Of a DNA stretch of 31,065 nucleotides, positions 1 through 8,300 are shown one piece after another (the stretch's first letter is position 1; each line of letters opens with the position of its first letter). This DNA is from a virus: positions 1 through 31,065 of IMG/VR virus record IMGVR_UViG_3300042988_001945; one strand, 5' to 3'. Position numbers and translations under genes: made by a program. The notes below the pieces were generated by a model that made no database searches, was not told where the DNA came from, and saw only the letters and a program-made list of their open reading frames with translations.

Positions 1-1
1 T

Positions 2-217
2 AATGCTCAAGAACAGAAAATAACAATTAAAATAGACAAGGTTCTTGTTAGTCCAACAGGGGTGGAAATGAAAAATATAGAGTCTTTATATTATGATAGA
101 TTTAATTCTGAAAATAATAAAAAATACGACCAGCTTGATGCATCACCTTTAGGTCTTGGAATAAAACAGATGCTTAATAACGATTTATTATCTTATCCAA
201 ATTTACTACAATTATGA
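2..217 (+). CDS. Unknown protein, C-terminal 71 residues (5' end outside window)
   Basis: An open frame runs in from the left edge and ends at a TGA that overlaps the next ATG in an ATGA junction (214-217), a usual sign of translational coupling. The visible part is hydrophilic, begins with an alternating pattern suggestive of a beta strand (ITIKIDKVLVSP), and ends in PNLLQL. No signal peptide, membrane segment or catalytic motif can be seen in the fragment. The family is not recognised. Position just upstream of the terminase region is compatible with a virion or packaging role, but that is only inference. Confidence 0.7.
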   Translation, partial: NAQEQKITIKIDKVLVSPTGVEMKNIESLYYDRFNSENNKKYDQLDASPLGLGIKQMLNNDLLSYPNLLQL

Positions 218-705
218 AAGAATTATTCAAAGGGCTATGGGCTCTTATTTGGGCAACGGCAGTTAGTTGTTTAATGTTTACAATTGGAACTGTTTACTCT
301 TTAGGGTATTCGATTTGGCTTACAATAACTTTGAAGAGATGGTATGCATTTTTTCAGTTTTGGTGGAGAATGATTGATGGAGCTTGTGTTGTTGCTGGCC
401 ATATACTTTACGAAATCGCTTATGCACTTGATATGGGGTGGAATGTTAATGGTGAAATTCTTGAGGATATGTTCACTGCAGAGGAAAATACCACATTTAC
501 TCAGAGAGACCTTTCGGTTTCAGCGAGTGTTGGAAAGCTTGAAATAGAAGGTAAACTAAATAAGAGTGGTAAAAGATTTAGCAAGGTATTGAATTTTGCC
601 TTTAATCAGAAACAACATGCAATTGATGCATGGAATTATACAGTTGCTAAAAAGGAGTTGAAAGAAAAGTATTTTGAGAAGAGAAAAAAGAGTAAGCGTA
701 AGTAA
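214..705 (+). CDS. Small membrane protein of unknown function
   Basis: A 163-residue protein. The first 75 residues are strongly hydrophobic and Trp/Tyr-rich: one or two membrane segments at about residues 4-40 and a further one at about 43-72. The rest is soluble and ends in a very basic tail (KEKYFEKRKKSKRK). The start is fixed by the ATGA overlap with the preceding gene. A motif at 722-729 downstream begins a new promoter-like unit, so this gene probably ends the preceding operon. The family is not recognised. A membrane protein with a cytosolic basic tail could be a phage membrane-modifying protein or a holin-like protein, but nothing in the sequence decides this. Confidence 0.7.
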   Translation: MKELFKGLWALIWATAVSCLMFTIGTVYSLGYSIWLTITLKRWYAFFQFWWRMIDGACVVAGHILYEIAYALDMGWNVNGEILEDMFTAEENTTFTQRDLSVSASVGKLEIEGKLNKSGKRFSKVLNFAFNQKQHAIDAWNYTVAKKELKEKYFEKRKKSKRK

Positions 706-721
706 TAATCTTTTTCAGCTC

Positions 722-743
722 TATTTATAGTAAAAAATTCATT
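722..743 (+). promoter_or_regulatory. Candidate phage promoter, TATTTATA motif
   Basis: TATTTATA at 722-729 followed by GTAAAAAATT, 14 nt before the ATG at 744. It is one of seven close matches that sit 11-22 nt upstream of start codons in this window. A T-rich tract (CTTTTT) lies about 7 nt upstream of the box. If the box acts as a -10 element, the mRNA leader would be only a few nucleotides long. Confidence 0.5.
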
Positions 744-1052
744 ATGACAATAGGAACTGGAAAAACTGTATATGAGCAAATACTTTCTTTGGATGTTGAT
801 AACAACCCAGTTACTGGTGCCACTTTTGATAGTGTAATGTTTAAAGATGGTATTGAGGATACTGGTACAACCGTCAGTGTTTCACTCAATGACATATCAA
901 GAGGTTTGTTTTTAGCTGAGTGGTCAGCATCAACTGTTGGAACATATCAGTTTTATACAAAAAACAACTCAACATCTGTTATTTTCGTATCAGACCCAGT
1001 TTCTGTATTGTCTGATGAAGAGATTAATCCAAATATCTATATTGGTCTCTAA
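744..1052 (+). CDS. Small beta-rich (Ig-like) virion-type protein
   Basis: A 102-residue protein with alternating hydrophobic and polar residues throughout, typical of a single beta-sandwich. It contains a DVDNNPVTGATF segment and a GTYQFYT segment that resemble the first and last strands of bacterial Ig-like domains, and ends in IYIGL. I recall similar small proteins near the terminase and portal of other tailed phages, where they are taken to be capsid decoration or neck proteins; that is family impression rather than proof. It has its own candidate promoter and is followed by the terminase unit. No signal peptide or membrane segment. Confidence 0.65.
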   Translation: MTIGTGKTVYEQILSLDVDNNPVTGATFDSVMFKDGIEDTGTTVSVSLNDISRGLFLAEWSASTVGTYQFYTKNNSTSVIFVSDPVSVLSDEEINPNIYIGL

Positions 1053-1075
1053 ATTTCAATAAAGTGTTTTTTACC

Positions 1076-1096
1076 CCTATTTATTAAGAAAATAGG
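1076..1096 (+). promoter_or_regulatory. Promoter-like motif inside a 7-bp hairpin before terL
   Basis: CCTATTT (1076-1082) and AAATAGG (1090-1096) form a perfect 7-bp inverted repeat with a 7-nt loop, ending two bases before the terminase ATG at 1099. The left arm overlaps TATTTATT (1078-1085), the motif seen in front of other virion genes, 13 nt from the start codon. It could be a promoter whose symmetry is incidental, or a leader hairpin limiting translation of the terminase. Confidence 0.45.
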
Positions 1097-1098
1097 AT

Positions 1099-2832
1099 AT
1101 GCTAGACAAAAAAATGCTTGAATATGCGAAATGCGCAAAGGACCCAGTATATTTTCTAAATAATTACGGTTACGTATTTGATGCTAAAAAAAGAAAGGTA
1201 GACAAGATGTCTTGTTTCCCTTATCAGGAGACTTGTGTTAAAAAATTTCATAAAGAACAAAACAATATAATTCTTAAGTCAAGACAAACAGGTCTATCGG
1301 TTGTAACAGCTGGATACGTTGCCTGGAGGCTTATGTTCAGATATGATGAGAAGATATTGATTATTGCCAACGATGGTGCAGGGGCAGTTAGATTCTTGGA
1401 TACCGTTAAGCAATTTATCGAATATCTTCCAGATTGGATGAAGCCAGATAGTATAGACACAGAGAACCAAAAGAAAATAATGTTCTCGAATAACTCTTAT
1501 GCAGAAGCTAAGGCATCGAGTCCAAACGCTGGTCGTGGAGACTCCCTTACAATGCTTATTCTTGACGAGACTGCCTTCATCAAAGATGCTGAAGCTATTT
1601 GGATGGGTGCGGGTATGGCGCTTTCTGCTACTGGTGGTAAGTGTATCATGATTTCAACCCCTAATGGTACAGGTAACTTGTACTATAAGACATGGGTTGA
1701 CGCAATCAATAATGCAAATAAATTTGTAGGAACAACTGTTCACTGGACTGAAAATCCAAACAGTACCGTTGGTCTTGAGTGGAAAGTGAATCCAACTGGA
1801 GAACAGGTTCCTTGGTCTCCTTGGTACGAAGACCAATGTAAGAGACTTAACTGGGACTCTGTTAAGATTGCGCAGGAGCTTGACCTTTCATTCGAGGGTT
1901 CGAAGAGACTTGCTGTTGACCCTCAATTGGTCGAAAAGTATACTAAGAAAGTAAACGCTGATAATAAGGCTGAAGGTTATCTTAGATTTAACTACATGGA
2001 GAAGGATAATCCAGCACTTTTCTCAGAGCTTATATCTGATGTAACAAACACAATCATATTTAAGAGACCAGAAGATGGAAAACAGTATATAATTGGTGCA
2101 GACGTTGCGAGGGGTGATGGGCAAGACTTTTCAACCATCCAAATATTGGATGTTGACACTTTGGAGCAGGTTGCTGAATTTAGAGAGAAAATATCTCCAG
2201 ACCTTTTCCCGTTCGTGATTAGTCACTTAGCCAAGATGTATAACATGGCATATGTTGTAATTGAAGCCAACTCATTTGGTCTTGGGGTTTGTTTTGATAT
2301 GAGAGATAAGTTCAAGTATCCAAGAAACAGATTGTATTTTTCTAAAAATATAAAAGACATTCACGTTAGACACTATAAGTATAAGGTGAATGAGGGTACT
2401 GAAATTCCTGGATTCCAGACATCAAGAAAAAATAGGGTACTTCTTGTTAAGGCCATAATTGAACACATGAGGGAAGGTTCTCTTATTCTGCACTCAAAGA
2501 GGCTAATGGCAGAATTCCAAACATTTATTATGAATGGTGATAAGCCAGAACACGAGCCAGGATTTAATGATGACCTTATTTTAGCTCTTGGTCTTGCGCT
2601 TTATATCAGAGATACAGAATTTGAAAACGTTACAGCAAGCACAGAAATGTACAAGAGCATGCTTAATGCGATGATGCTAAGTACAAGTTCATCAGCGGGT
2701 ATGGTTCAACCAATTAACAATAAGAAAGTTGACCTGCCAAATGGGGGTGGTGGAATGTTTGTATTTAATGGAACAACCAACATAAATATTAACCCAGCTG
2801 ACCTAGATGATACCAGCTGGCTTTTAGGGTGA
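1099..2832 (+). CDS. terL: Terminase large subunit (T4 gp17-like)
   Basis: A 577-residue DNA-packaging motor: the N-terminal ATPase drives translocation into the prohead and the C-terminal RNase H-fold nuclease cuts the concatemer. Residues 60-67 are KSRQTGLS, the deviant Walker A in which the lysine comes first instead of in GK[ST]. MLILDE at 152-157 is Walker B with catalytic E157, and ISTPNGTG is the coupling motif. Nuclease acidic residues are D335 (GADVARGDGQD), E389 (VIEANSFG) and D491-D492 (NDDLILAL). Length is close to T4 gp17. No small terminase is recognisable beside it. The portal gene follows 51 nt downstream, the usual order. The ATG is chosen because it follows the promoter-like motif and is the first in frame. 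Confidence 0.95.
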   Translation: MLDKKMLEYAKCAKDPVYFLNNYGYVFDAKKRKVDKMSCFPYQETCVKKFHKEQNNIILKSRQTGLSVVTAGYVAWRLMFRYDEKILIIANDGAGAVRFLDTVKQFIEYLPDWMKPDSIDTENQKKIMFSNNSYAEAKASSPNAGRGDSLTMLILDETAFIKDAEAIWMGAGMALSATGGKCIMISTPNGTGNLYYKTWVDAINNANKFVGTTVHWTENPNSTVGLEWKVNPTGEQVPWSPWYEDQCKRLNWDSVKIAQELDLSFEGSKRLAVDPQLVEKYTKKVNADNKAEGYLRFNYMEKDNPALFSELISDVTNTIIFKRPEDGKQYIIGADVARGDGQDFSTIQILDVDTLEQVAEFREKISPDLFPFVISHLAKMYNMAYVVIEANSFGLGVCFDMRDKFKYPRNRLYFSKNIKDIHVRHYKYKVNEGTEIPGFQTSRKNRVLLVKAIIEHMREGSLILHSKRLMAEFQTFIMNGDKPEHEPGFNDDLILALGLALYIRDTEFENVTASTEMYKSMLNAMMLSTSSSAGMVQPINNKKVDLPNGGGGMFVFNGTTNININPADLDDTSWLLG

Positions 2833-2863
2833 TAACTATTTACTTTAGGCACCCAATAACATA

Positions 2864-2883
2864 TATTTTATAAAAAAAGAGTA
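2864..2883 (+). promoter_or_regulatory. Weak variant of the virion promoter motif before the portal gene
   Basis: TATTTTATAAAAAAAG (2864-2879) resembles the TATTTATW + A-rich motif with one extra T, and lies 12 nt from the portal ATG. A second partial match, TATTTACT (2837-2844), lies further upstream. Either could be used; the match is poorer than in front of other virion genes. Confidence 0.25.
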
Positions 2884-4950
2884 ATGGCAGGAGAGGAAAA
2901 CAATAATATCAGTATTTTTAGTGGCGTTAAGAGTGCTATTAACAAAAATAAGCGTTCAACACCATTGGTTCAAAACCCAGGTACAATTCAAAACGTAGGT
3001 GACGGATTGCGTCAACGCCAGGGTGGTAATAATATAGAGCATGTTCAGCAGCAGTTTCTTGATTGGCAAGTAAACAAGATTGCTCATGACCTATATACGA
3101 GGACTATTTATTACGATACAGATAGAACAAACGCATATCAAGACTTTAGAGCTATGGATATGTCTCCTGAGATTGCAGCAGCTCTTAATATCATTAGGGA
3201 TGAATGTTTAACCAGGGGTGAGAAAGGTAAGATTCTTGACATTTACTCTGAAAACTCAAGAGTTAAGACAGTTCTTGAGGACCTGTTTTACAACAGACTT
3301 GATGTTGACTTCTCTCTTAAACTTTGGATTAGAGACCTTCTTAAATATGGGGATTTCTTCCTTCACCTTCATATCGACAAAGACGAGGGAATTTATGACG
3401 TTATGTCAATTCCTCAGGAGGAGGTGCATAGAGAGGAAGGGTATGACGGTAAATCTCCAGACAGTATTAGATTTAGATGGGAAACAACTGGTGACTATTT
3501 TGAAGAGTGGCAAATTGCCCACTTCAGACTTCTTGAAGATACCAGAAAACTTCCTTATGGCCGTTCTATTCTTGACCCAGCTAGGAAGCTTTGGAAGCAA
3601 CTTCAGCTTGCAGAGGATTCAATGCTTGTATATCGTATTACAAGAGCTCCAGAAAGAAGAGTTTTCTATATTGATGTTGGAAACTTGGAGCATGCAGACG
3701 TTGCTCAATTTATTCAACAGTTCCAGATTCAGCTTAAGAAGCAGCCTATAGTTGACCAGAAAACTGGTAATATCAACTTGAAGTATAATCCAATGAACGT
3801 AACAGAGGACTACTTCATACCGATGAGAGCTGATAGGTCTTCAAGAATCGAGACATTACCAGGAGCATCTAACCTTGGTGATATTCAGGATATTGAATAC
3901 CTACAAAATAAACTATTTGCCTCTTTGCAAGTTCCAAAGAATTACTTAAACTATGGAGAATCACTCCCTGGGGGCTCAACTCTTTCTCAGCAAGATTTAA
4001 GATTTGCTAGAACGATTAATACAATCCAGCAAGCAGTTCTTGCGGAGCTTAAGAGAATCGCAAATATTCACTTGTACTTTAACGGGTTTAAGGATGATAT
4101 TGATAACTTCACATTAACACTTAACAACCCTTCTACACAGCAGGAATTACTTAAGCTTGAGACAATGAAAGCACGTCTTGAGGTGTTTAAGGAAATGTTC
4201 TCTGCTGAGGCAACGTCCCCAGTATCTTACGTCTGGGCCATGGAAAATATTCTCGGTTTCTCTAAGAGCGAGATTAAGCTTATCCTTAAGCAGAAGAAGG
4301 TTGAGAAGAAGATTTTTGCAGAGATTGATAGTGCTGTTGAAATGTATAAGAAGATTGGCTTATTCCGTGACCTTGATGATAAGTATGAAATTGAGGGTGC
4401 TGAAGAAATGATGATGCAGCAGCAACAAGCTGGAGGTGAAGAAGGAGGTGGAGATGAGTCTGGAGGAGGCGGTGGCCTTGGAGGAGGACTTGGAGGTGCC
4501 TTCGGAGCAGCTGAAGAATTACCACTTCCAGGAGCTGAAGCTGGTGGGGAAGAGGCTGGCGCAGAGGCTGGAGCAGAAGCTCCTGCTGGAGAGGCGGCAC
4601 CAATAGCTGAATCAAGATTTAGAAAAGTACAAAGAGCTTCTGATAATTATGTTGACAAGATGCTTAATGAGTTGCTTGGGTTTGATGAAACGAAGTCGAA
4701 GAAGAGAAGTATTGATGATAATGCGCTCATTAAGAGAAATGCGAGTATGAAGCTTGAGTCTAAAAAACTAATTGACAGCATTAATATTGGTTTAACAAAC
4801 AGAGGATTTAGCAGAGATGTCATCCAGGAAGAGGTGATAAGAATCCCCAATTCAAACCCCCTAATTGATGGCTCAAGCGAGCTTACTCAAAGTAATGAGG
4901 AGTTGATGAAAGGTATTGAGAATATTTTGAAGAATAGAAAAAAGCAATAA
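2884..4950 (+). CDS. Portal protein (T4 gp20-like)
   Basis: A 688-residue protein forming the dodecameric ring through which DNA enters and leaves the head, docking site of the terminase. The core (about residues 60-480) has the gp20-family landmarks: MDMSPEIAAALNIIRDE, LKYGDFFLHL, YRITRAPERRVFYIDVGNL, DYFIPMRADRSSRIETLPG and LGDIQDIEYLQNKLF. Odd feature: residues about 505-578 are a low-complexity stretch of Gln, then Gly/Glu, then Gly/Ala/Glu, followed by a charged helical C-terminal tail of about 110 residues. T4 gp20 is shorter (about 520 residues), so the tail is an extension. The gene is followed without a gap by the small gene at 4952. Confidence 0.93.
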   Translation: MAGEENNNISIFSGVKSAINKNKRSTPLVQNPGTIQNVGDGLRQRQGGNNIEHVQQQFLDWQVNKIAHDLYTRTIYYDTDRTNAYQDFRAMDMSPEIAAALNIIRDECLTRGEKGKILDIYSENSRVKTVLEDLFYNRLDVDFSLKLWIRDLLKYGDFFLHLHIDKDEGIYDVMSIPQEEVHREEGYDGKSPDSIRFRWETTGDYFEEWQIAHFRLLEDTRKLPYGRSILDPARKLWKQLQLAEDSMLVYRITRAPERRVFYIDVGNLEHADVAQFIQQFQIQLKKQPIVDQKTGNINLKYNPMNVTEDYFIPMRADRSSRIETLPGASNLGDIQDIEYLQNKLFASLQVPKNYLNYGESLPGGSTLSQQDLRFARTINTIQQAVLAELKRIANIHLYFNGFKDDIDNFTLTLNNPSTQQELLKLETMKARLEVFKEMFSAEATSPVSYVWAMENILGFSKSEIKLILKQKKVEKKIFAEIDSAVEMYKKIGLFRDLDDKYEIEGAEEMMMQQQQAGGEEGGGDESGGGGGLGGGLGGAFGAAEELPLPGAEAGGEEAGAEAGAEAPAGEAAPIAESRFRKVQRASDNYVDKMLNELLGFDETKSKKRSIDDNALIKRNASMKLESKKLIDSINIGLTNRGFSRDVIQEEVIRIPNSNPLIDGSSELTQSNEELMKGIENILKNRKKQ

Positions 4951-4951
4951 C

Positions 4952-5206
4952 ATGATTGAGAGGCGATATTACGAGGTCGGTAATGTGAATGACGCATACG
5001 GCATTAAAAAAGAGGTTCTTTCGCTTCTTGATGAACTTGAGTATTTCGATAGTAGAATAAGAAAATTTTTAGGCCCAAATAAGGTTAAGTCAGCTGGTGT
5101 TGATGCAAAGAGGAGTTGTAGAAATATTGAAAAGAAGCTTAATGAAATAAAGAAAAAGATTCAGATGACCAAGCAGGATTATGAGTCAAATTATGACGAC
5201 TATTAA
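4952..5206 (+). CDS. Small charged helical protein, unknown
   Basis: An 84-residue protein starting one base after the portal stop, so probably cotranslated with it. The composition is charged and helical (VLSLLDELEYFDSRIRKF, then IEKKLNEIKKKIQ), compatible with a short two-helix coiled coil, and the C-terminus is acidic and aromatic (ESNYDDY). No membrane segment, zinc site or catalytic motif is seen. The family is not recognised. Its place after the portal would suit a head-assembly or scaffold-associated factor, but that is inference from position only. Confidence 0.7.
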   Translation: MIERRYYEVGNVNDAYGIKKEVLSLLDELEYFDSRIRKFLGPNKVKSAGVDAKRSCRNIEKKLNEIKKKIQMTKQDYESNYDDY

Positions 5207-5211
5207 TTTTT

Positions 5212-5243
5212 TTTGCACTGAAAACTTTTTTGATATACATTTG
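5212..5243 (+). promoter_or_regulatory. Bacteroidota-type promoter for the dnaE operon
   Basis: TTTG (5212-5215), a 20-nt spacer and TACATTTG (5236-5243) match the Bacteroidota housekeeping sigma-factor consensus TTTG-N19-21-TAnnTTTG exactly. The expected transcription start is about 5247-5251, which places the whole tandem-hairpin leader inside the transcript. It is the clearest host indicator in the window and suggests expression by unmodified host polymerase, probably early. Confidence 0.75.
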
Positions 5244-5250
5244 CAATTGT

Positions 5251-5340
5251 GGGAGCGCCTAATCTTCCAAATAGAGATAAAAAACTTAGGGTAGAATTTT
5301 TAAGGCGGGAGCACTATCTTCCGAATAGAGACAAAAAACT
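5251..5340 (+). repeat. Tandem hairpin repeat in the dnaE leader
   Basis: Two direct copies, 5251-5286 (36 nt) and 5307-5340 (34 nt), differ at three aligned bases plus two single-base gaps. Each begins with GGGAG, which pairs with CTTCC 6-8 nt later (one G-U pair), and continues with AATAGAGA and AAAAAACT. In copy 1 the loop CCTAA (5258-5262) is also complementary to TTAGG (5286-5290) just after the unit, so an H-type pseudoknot can form; copy 2 does not keep this pairing. The second copy ends 9 nt before the dnaE ATG. It is probably a structured RNA leader, or a duplicated translation enhancer or protein-binding operator. No known RNA family is claimed. Confidence 0.7.
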
Positions 5341-5349
5341 GGACAACAT

Positions 5350-8300
5350 ATGTATATAGTTTTCGATACCGAGACAACTGGAAAAGCCAAGTCTTTTTCA
5401 GCGCCTGTAGACGACTTCAACAATTGGCCAAGATTGGTACAAATTGCATGGAAAGTCTTTGATAAAAATGGTGTAGAGATTGATTCTCAAAACTTAATTA
5501 TCAAACCGAGTGGCTTCATCATTCCAGATGATGCAATAGCTATTCATAGAATCACTAATGAAATTGCAAAGGAGAGAGGTATCCCCCTTAGGGATGCTCT
5601 TGAAAAATTCTCCAAGGTAATTAAGACTAGCAAGTATCTTATTGCTCACAACATATCTTTCGATGAAAATGTTGTTGGATGTGAATTCTTAAGAGAAGGA
5701 ATGCGCAATTGCGTTCCAGATATTCAGCATGTAGATACCATGAAATTGACCACAGAATTTGTGGCAATACCAGCTACCAGAGGTAGAAGTGGATTTAAGT
5801 TCCCAACACAGACAGAGTTACACCAAAAACTTTTTGGACACGCTTTTGAGGATGCTCACGATGCGCTTGCCGATGTAACAGCACTTTCTAAAATTTTCTT
5901 TGAATTACAGAGAAGGGGAATATTAGGATTTAAGGAGGGTGAGGATGAAGTATCTAATGATTCTCTTGAGGAGTTTGTAAGCGATTCAAGAGAGGAGAGT
6001 GTAGAAGTACAATCAGAATCTATACCATTTGTTCCACTTGGATTACACACGTTTCACTCTATTCTTGATGGTGCTGGCTCACCAGACGATTATGTAAAGA
6101 TTGCAAAATCACTCGGCCACACTTCAATGGCCATTACGGATAACTCAACCTTATCTGGAACATTTGACTTCTACAACAAGTGTAAATCTAAGGGAATCAA
6201 TCCAATATTTGGAATTGAAATTCTCTTGAATGACAATATCGGCAGGTTTGAAGATAAGTCGATAGAGGGTGATAACTTTAAGATGAAATTGTTCGTTAAG
6301 AATGAGCAAGGATATTACAACCTTAATCACTTATTGTATCTAGCAAACACAGAGGGTTATCACAACAAGGAGGGTAGAATTAGAACGGAATGGCTCCTTC
6401 AAAATAAAGAAGGTCTTATTGCATCAACATCTGGGCTAGAGAGTAAGCTTGCAAGCATGGTCCTTAGAGGTAAGGAGATAGATGCTGAGAATTATCTAAA
6501 CATGCTTAAGACTGAGTTCGGTGACGACTTAATTATTGAGTTAAAGCTTAATAAATTCTCCGCACAAAAGCAATACAACAATTTCCTACTCAAGATGATG
6601 CGTAAGTACAATATTATGCCTGTATTGAGTAATGATACATACTATCCAAAAAGAGAGGACTCAGTTCTTCAGGATGTTGTTACAGCTATTAAACAGCAAA
6701 GACCTCTTTCGCATTCATTTCTTAAGGAGAATAGAGAGCTTTGGTATTTCAATAGCAATGACTTCAAGGAGGTGAATGCAAAATACGGATTCAATTATCC
6801 AGAACAATTCATCGACCTATGCTTATCAAATACTTTTAAAGTCGCAGAGAAATGTAATTTTGAGTTTGAGACAGGTATTGAAAAATATCCAAGATACGAG
6901 CCAACACAGGATGTGATAGATTACTTCAAGACTGATAAACCAGATGAGATAATAAAGAAATTATCATTTGCAAAGCTTAAGCAGAAGATAAAGAAGTACC
7001 AAGAAAACGGCATCGTAAAGATGACTGAAGAAAAAATTCAGGAGTATGTTGACCGTCTTAACTATGAGCTACAAGTAATCGAGTCCAAGAAAATGCTTGA
7101 CTACTTCCTTGTAAACTGGGAGATAATCAACTTCTACAGAAAGCAAGGATATGATATTGGACCAGCCAGAGGTTCTGCAGCTGGCTCCTTACTTTCCTGG
7201 TGTCTTGATATTACAAAGATTGACCCAATTAGATTTAACCTTTACTTTGAACGATTCCTAAACCCAGAGAGAAACAGTCCACCAGATATTGATATTGACT
7301 TCATGACTGGTACGGATGATGTGACAAACAATTTCCTATACGATAAGTACGGAAGAGAGCGTGTGATTTCTGTAGGAACATTTGGAACCTTCTCAGAAAA
7401 GAATACAATCAAGGATGTTGTTAGAGCTTATAGAGGAAAAGAGGCTACTGGATTTGGTTCAGATGTCTTCGCATTAACAGAAGAAATGCCAGACTTCCTT
7501 AAGTACAATGACACACTTGAGCACTGGTTTGAAACTTGGCCAGATAAGCCAGAGTGTAGTCCAAGAGTTAGGGATTGGATTAGAGACCCAAAGAATAAGG
7601 AGATTATTGATGTTGCTCTAAAACTGCAAGGTAACATTAGAGGTATTGGTCAGCACGCAGCTGGTGTAGTTATTACTCCAGATGTTTCTTGGAAGTACAT
7701 ACCAACAAACATCATTGCTTCAAACGAAAACATAGTAACAGCCTTCCAGGAGGCAGATAAGTCAGGTAAGGACCTTTCTGCGCTTGGTATATTGAAGCTT
7801 GACCGTCTTAAGCTTGAAACACTTAATGTAATCAAAGACACCATTGCTCTTGTTAAGAAGCATAAGGGAATTGATATTACAGAGAAGGTTGATTACGTAG
7901 ACCTTGAAGACCAAAATCTTTTTATAGAACTAAGGCTCGGTCTTAACCATGGTATATTTCAGTTTGAAAGTAGTGGTATGAACAACTTGATACGAGGTAT
8001 GCAGGTTGATAGGTTTGAAGAGCTTGTAGCGTGTAACGCACTTTACAGACCAGGGCCAATGGGTATTGGAGCTCACGAAGAGTTTATCAGAAACAAGTTT
8101 AATCCAGAAAAAATTCAGCTTGTTCACCCAGCTCTTGAGCCAATTCTTAGAGAAACAAATGGGGTATTGGTATTCCAGGAGCAGCTAATGTTTATCGCTG
8201 ATAGAATTGGTGGTATGGGTCTTGGAAAAGGTGACAACCTTAGACGATACATGGACAAGGCTAGTAAGATTATCGCCAGAAGTTCTGCGGGCGAAGTTCT

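Noticed and set aside
1276-1299. Inactive terminase because Walker A lacks GK[ST]
   Set aside because: KSRQTGLS is the known deviant Walker A with the lysine at its start, and Walker B and nuclease residues are intact.
3218-3751. + strand 177-codon frame inside the portal gene
   Set aside because: It is an out-of-frame shadow of the portal core, whose own motifs are clear across the same bases.
4286-4615. Minus-strand frame of 109 codons opposite the portal
   Set aside because: It is Leu/Gln/His-rich low complexity, the antisense of the Gly/Glu/Ala tract of the portal gene; not a credible protein.
5251-5290. preQ1-I riboswitch in the dnaE leader
   Set aside because: The A-rich tail AAAAAACT and a possible H-type pseudoknot in copy 1 recall preQ1-I, but the stem-to-tail linker is too long, the loop does not match the conserved aptamer residues, and copy 2 loses the pairing.
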